A stretch of DNA of 64,000 bases from Undaria pinnatifida (taxonomy: Eukaryota; Sar; Phaeophyceae; Laminariales; Alariaceae). The stretch lies in the NCBI GenBank assembly GCA_012845835.1, contig JABAKD010000001.1, forward strand, positions 8,762,832-8,826,831, read 5' to 3'. Position 1 is the stretch's first letter; the number at the start of each line of letters is the position of its first letter. Below the pieces are notes generated by a model. That model made no database searches, was not told where the DNA came from, and saw only the letters and a program-made list of their open reading frames with translations. Below are positions 60,466-64,000 of this stretch, in pieces. The translations under genes and the position numbers were made by a program.

Positions 60466-61926
60466 TGCTTGCTGGGGGTAAGGGCTACTCAGGGGGGCAA
60501 GAAAAGGCCTGGTTGGTGCACCTGAAGGAGGATATGTCGGTCTTTGGAATGAAATTCGAAATGTAGCGAAATGCTGCTTAGACGGCCGGCAGATTGTTTG
60601 GACGGGTAGAGAAGGGAGCCGAGTTGTGCATGCGGAAATGGCATGAGACGGAGAGACGCAGAGCTGCAGAGCGACACGCAAAGGCCGCGGCAGCGCTATC
60701 TGCCGTCGGCATCTCTATGCGGCCAGGGGGAGGGGGGGGGAGGGGGGGGGGAAGGGGGAAGGGGGGAGGGGGGAAGGGGGAAGGGGAGAGGGGGGGGGGG
60801 GGGGAGGGGGGGGGGGGGGAGGGGGAGGGGGGTGTCCTGCCCAAGAGACTGGAGTTTTGGTCTGGCCATCATCGTCTTGAAATTTGTGGGCCTCCCAACG
60901 GCCGTCACAAGTTGGCGTAAGGCCGCCCTGATTTCTTCGCCTTTTTGCGCTCTCACCCCAGTGCCATTGATGCACGTGATACTCTCTATGAGCCCAGTGC
61001 CGTCTTTAGTCAGTTCCTAGGGTCTGCTAGTATGACGTTTTTCTCTTTTCTTTTCCTTGCTTCCTCTTCTTCTTGTCTTGTCTTTTCTTGCTTTTCTAGT
61101 CTTTTCTTTTCTTTTCTTTCCTTTTTCGCTTTCTTCTCTCTTCTTTTCTTTCCTTTTTCTTCTTTTTCTTTTCCAATTGACTTGCGTCTGACGTGTGTAT
61201 GCGTGGTGATAGGTACTACGTGTAATATATACGTGGTAGTCTTTCATGGGCGGCGAGCGGTATAATAGTCGGTTTTCCCAGGCGCGAGTAGTGAGATCTA
61301 TGCATCAGTATGGACCTGGCACATCGTAGGTAAATGCCGGTCGCCCCCGTGTGGCGTATCAGGTTATCCTCGAGCGTGGTATAGGTCAGTTTCGTGAGTT
61401 CGAGCCCCGCCGAGTGCATACTCGAACAAGTTCGTCGGGACTTTTTCTTGCGCACAAAATTGACTTGCGGAAAGCGCGAGAGCGTGAGTTAGTGTGGCGG
61501 CGGATTGTCTAAAATAGCTGTTATCCGCTCGGTACATTAGCAACTCTCGATGAGAAATCGACGAGCAGTGGGGTTGCTGAATGAACCCTATGCGCGATAA
61601 AAATTGAAGGCCAGAGTCGGGGGGGGGGAAGAAGGGACGACACCTGTGACCACGGCTTGCTGTCCAGAAGAAGCTCGAAAGTAGATGTATGTGTGTGAAG
61701 AAAAAAAAAAGAAAAAAAAGGAGGCTGACTCCCGATTTCACTGTTTATACGTTTCTGGCGGAGGCATGAATTGCGTCAGTCAGCTGTGATATACGCGTGC
61801 ACCACCTTTTTCGGTTTGCTTGTGTTTTTTCCCTGGGTGGGGTATTCCTCAGCTCCAGAGTGACTGGAGCCTGTCCTGTGACCACGGACGGACTTGATTA
61901 TGCGAGTCAATGTGAGAACAACACAA
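60466..61926 (+). mobile_element. LINE-1 3' portion, unit 2, with (AAC)n end and SINE insertion
   Basis: Begins again in the coding region (TTGCTGGGGGTAAGGGCTAC, TGAAGGAGGATATGTCGGTC), repeats the G-rich (60726-60832) and TTTTC (61037-61172) tracts, then the 3' region. It is interrupted by SINE-L at 61337-61720 and ends TGATTATGCGAGTCAATGTG-AGAACAACAC. Confidence 0.8.
61337..61720 (+). mobile_element. SINE-L copy inserted in a LINE-1 3' end
   Basis: CCGGTCGCCC, A box TGGCGTATCAGG, B box GAGTTCGAGCCCC, GTGCATACTCGAACAAGTTC, GACTTGCGGAAAGCGCGAGA, CCTGTGACCACGGCTTGCTG and an A-rich tail. A stretch of about 40 bp (61494-61538) is inserted in its middle. The LINE-1 sequence CACATCGTAGG / GGCTGACTCCCGATTTCAC is split by it. 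Confidence 0.8.
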
Positions 61927-61929
61927 CAT

Positions 61930-62065
61930 ATGTAGTGATAGGTACCTCGTGTAATATCTAACACCAGGTACGTGGTAGTCTTTTCTAGGAGGTGGCAAAC
62001 GGTGTGTAGTCGTTTTTCTCTGTCAGGCGCGAGTGAGTAGTGCTGTAATGGTGGGGTCTCACTTT
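61930..62065 (+). mobile_element. LINE-1 3' region fragment, left part
   Basis: GTGATAGGTACCTCGTGTAA, ACGTGGTAGTCTTTTCTAGG and GGCGCGAGTGAGTAGTG correspond to 61208-61292. It is separated from 62990-63258 by the TRIM-1 cluster. Confidence 0.65.
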
Positions 62066-62984
62066 CAAAAGGTTAACCAATAATAATAGCTTACCCAAAC
62101 TAAGCCTTATAAACACTCTTCCCCCCCTGAAACGGCGGGATCTAGCAGGTCGGTCGGGGATATACGGGCGGACCTGTCAATATCCAAGCGGTTTCATTTG
62201 TTGGGTATACAGCAGCAGTACCGGGAGAGAATTTTTCAAGTTCGACATGGTGGGGAAAGTCTGAAAAGGTCTATTACTGCTGTGGATGGTGGGATTCGAA
62301 CCCACGACCCAGAAATCCCATGGTCGGTCGACGATGCCATGAGTTAAGAAGGTATTATTAGTAGAGGGTATTATTAATAGTTCGTTTGACCACTTGCACA
62401 AGGTTATAACCAATAGCGCATACCCAAACTAAGCCTTATAGCACTCTTGCCCCCTGAAACGGCGGGATAGCAGGTCGGCCGGATACACAGGCGGACGTGT
62501 CAATATCCAAGCGGTTTCATTTCCTGGGGACACCGGAGAGAGTATTTTTCAAGTTCGACATGTATGTGGGGAAAGACGGGAAAAGTTTATTATAAAAAAT
62601 GAAAATACACTCCAGCTGTGAGATCGAAGATTTCGTCGAAACTCATCTTTGCAAGCTGTGTGTGATACTCCGATCGCGCGCATTACGAGTTGTGTGTCCT
62701 CATTAAGGATATAGGTCGGCGACTCCCCTTACAACTACAGTGTGGCTATCAGGGTCAACAGGGTGATTTTAGTCAGTCTGTGCACGGAAACTATAAAAAA
62801 CCCGTTTCTGAGGGGGACAAATTTCATATAGTGGATGGTGGGATTCGAACCCACGACCCCAAAAAATATGGTCCTGCCGACGACGCCATTTGTTAAGGTA
62901 TTATTGGAGTATTATTATTAATAGTCCGTTTGGCCACTTGCAAAAGGTTACCCAATAGCTTACCCAAACAAAGCCTTATTATAA
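62066..62984 (-). mobile_element. TRIM-1 tandem cluster: three terminal repeats, two interiors
   Basis: Minus-oriented order on the + strand: truncated repeat 62066-62115, interior 62116-62340, repeat 62341-62443, interior 62444-62589 and 62824-62890, repeat 62891-62984. The second interior is split by RepX. Both interiors keep GTGGGATTCGAACCCACGAC. The purine-tract complements and primer-site complements (GTCGGTCGACGATGCCA and TCCTGCCGACGACGCCA) are recognisable. Sharing of a middle repeat is the product expected from unequal recombination between LTRs. Confidence 0.8.
62590..62823 (+). repeat. RepX copy inserted in TRIM-1
   Basis: AAAATGAAAATACACTCCAG, CTGTGAGATCGAAGATTTCG, CATCTTTGCAAGCTGTGTGT, CTCCGATCGCGCGCATTACG, CGGCGACTCCCCTTACAACT, TCAGGGTCAACAGGGTGAT and AACCCGTTTCTGAGGGGGAC. 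It splits TRIM-1 between GTTTATTAT and AGTGGATGGTGGG. Confidence 0.75.
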
Positions 62985-62989
62985 TAAAG

Positions 62990-63258
62990 GTGCGACGTAT
63001 GAACCACCGTATGGAGCTGTCACATCGTAGGCTGACTCCCGATTTCACTTTTTCTATTTTTTCGGCGGAGGCATGAATTGCGTCAGCTATCATAAATACG
63101 TACGCGTGTACCACTTTTGGTTTCGTTTGTGTTTTTTTCCTGGGGGGGTATTCCTCCACTCCAGAGTGACACTGGAGCCTGTCCTCTACTACTACTACTG
63201 TGACCGACCACGCAGGACTTGATTATGCGAGTTTATTGACGTGAGAGAACAACAACAG
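62990..63258 (+). mobile_element. LINE-1 3' end, right part
   Basis: CACATCGTAGGCTGACTCCC, GGCGGAGGCATGAATTGCGT, GGGTATTCCTCCACTCCAGA, GAGCCTGTCC, a short CTA insertion, GGACTTGATTATGCGAGTTT and GTGAGAGAACAACAACAG. Confidence 0.8.
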
Positions 63259-63341
63259 AGAGATGCAACTTCTTTTGCGGTCCCAGCAGACGGTTGTTAT
63301 AGTGTCGGGTTTTGGGGCGGTTCTTCCATTAATTTTTCGTT

Positions 63342-63454
63342 CTGTCCTGCCGTCGACGCCATTTGTTGAGGAATTAGTGGGGTATTAGTCCGTTTGACCA
63401 CTGGCCAAAAGGTCAACCAATAGCTTACCCAAACTACTGGTAAGCCTTATAGCA
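63342..63454 (-). mobile_element. TRIM-1 fragment
   Basis: Primer-site complement TCCTGCCGTCGACGCCATT followed by one terminal repeat (63364-63454). The rest of the interior is missing. Confidence 0.7.
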
Positions 63455-63754
63455 GTGTTCCACTAGCCTATTGGACCTTAACACTGGTGTGATACACAAT
63501 AATAAGATAAAAACACAAAAAAAAAAACAAAAAACAGAGTAATACCTGGACCATGGTGGTGGTGGTATACTTTTTTATATTGAAAAAAGGTGAAAACCAA
63601 TAGAAGAAGTGAAAATTGCTGGCTAGAGGGGGCCCACTACTGTTTGTGCATTTATTCCCAGAAAAAAAGCAAATCCAACACTTACTAATAAAATACAGAG
63701 TTTGATCGTCTGTAAAAAAACGTGGATTTTGATATTATAGTAACATTATGTTAA
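63455..63754. other. Unclassified
   Basis: A-rich (63516-63535), nothing recognised. Confidence 0.3.
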
Positions 63755-64000
63755 ATTAAAGGTGGGGACACAGAGTGCCCCCTGCAGGTCTGCCAATTGA
63801 GCAGGTCCTCGGAGAGTACTCACTTTCGTTCCTTCGTAGAGATGTAGCTTTGTTCGTTTTCACCCGAGCTCGGGATAGCTTCTGAGATCGGAGGCGCGTG
63901 CCTCCGATCTAATTCCTAACTTCCCCGAATATAAACCGCCAACCTTATCATACGAAACCCATCCAAATGATCTCAAATTCGGATACCTACAGGCCTTTCG
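63755..64000 (-). repeat. R-pal dispersed repeat, copy 3, runs off the window
   Basis: Reverse order of copies 1 and 2: GAGTGCCCCCTGCAGGTCTG, CAGGTCCTCGGAGAGTACTC, the palindrome with one central change (about 63886-63909), TATCATACGAAACCCATCCA and CAGGCCTTTCG at the window end. Confidence 0.75.

Overview
The window looks like repeat-filled intergenic DNA from a large eukaryotic genome. I find no host gene I can defend. The evidence is non-LTR reverse transcriptases, a TA-flanked mariner-type transposon, tRNA-derived SINE heads, LTR-type miniature elements and long microsatellites, with no prokaryotic gene spacing. The organism cannot be named from this stretch. A repeat-rich alga or other stramenopile would fit the mix (plant-type mariner, RTE-like LINE, LINE with a C-terminal restriction-like endonuclease), but that is a weak inference.

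Two autonomous-type retrotransposon families are present, all copies broken. LINE-1 is RTE-like: its 3' end is an (AAC)n tail and its 3' region carries a G-rich tract and then a TTTTC-rich tract. It has two long 5'-truncated copies on the minus strand (11390-14662 and 29279-32103), a tandemly duplicated 3' portion on the plus strand (59388-61926) and several short 3' ends. REL-LINE is a different non-LTR element with a YLDD reverse transcriptase and a CCHC plus restriction-like endonuclease C-terminus (minus strand, about 41.1-44.3 kb; fragments at 3.6-4.2 and 6.9-7.1 kb).

The non-autonomous families are the more interesting content. TRIM-1 is about 380-420 bp: direct terminal repeats of about 84-100 bp (TG...CA), a primer-binding-site-like TGGCGTCGTCGGCAGGA just inside, a purine tract AGGGGGGGAGAG just before the second repeat, and 4-bp target duplications at two copies. 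SINE-L is a tRNA-headed SINE of about 320 bp whose tail resembles the LINE-1 3' end. MITE-1 and MITE-2 are terminal-inverted-repeat families of about 300 bp that share the TIR core CTACGATAG. Smaller families, named here for convenience, are R80, R110, R-pal, R-G, RepX and a GAGCTC-rich family.

Nested insertions give a relative history: LINE-1 copy A sits inside a TRIM-1, LINE-1 copy B inside a SINE-L, a mariner-type element inside a MITE-1, an R80 inside a MITE-1, a SINE-L inside a LINE-1 3' end, R110 inside R-pal, and RepX inside a TRIM-1 which itself sits in a LINE-1 3' end.

Tandem arrays complete the picture: a satellite of about 215 bp (1.44-2.71 kb), 9-bp satellites at three places, a 98-bp array, TACTG, GGGTC and ACT arrays, and about 0.9 kb of pure C-rich then G-rich sequence at 55.2-56.1 kb. 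Between these, several stretches of 0.3-1.2 kb hold nothing I can classify; they are listed as such. All family names and boundaries come from comparing copies by eye within this window.
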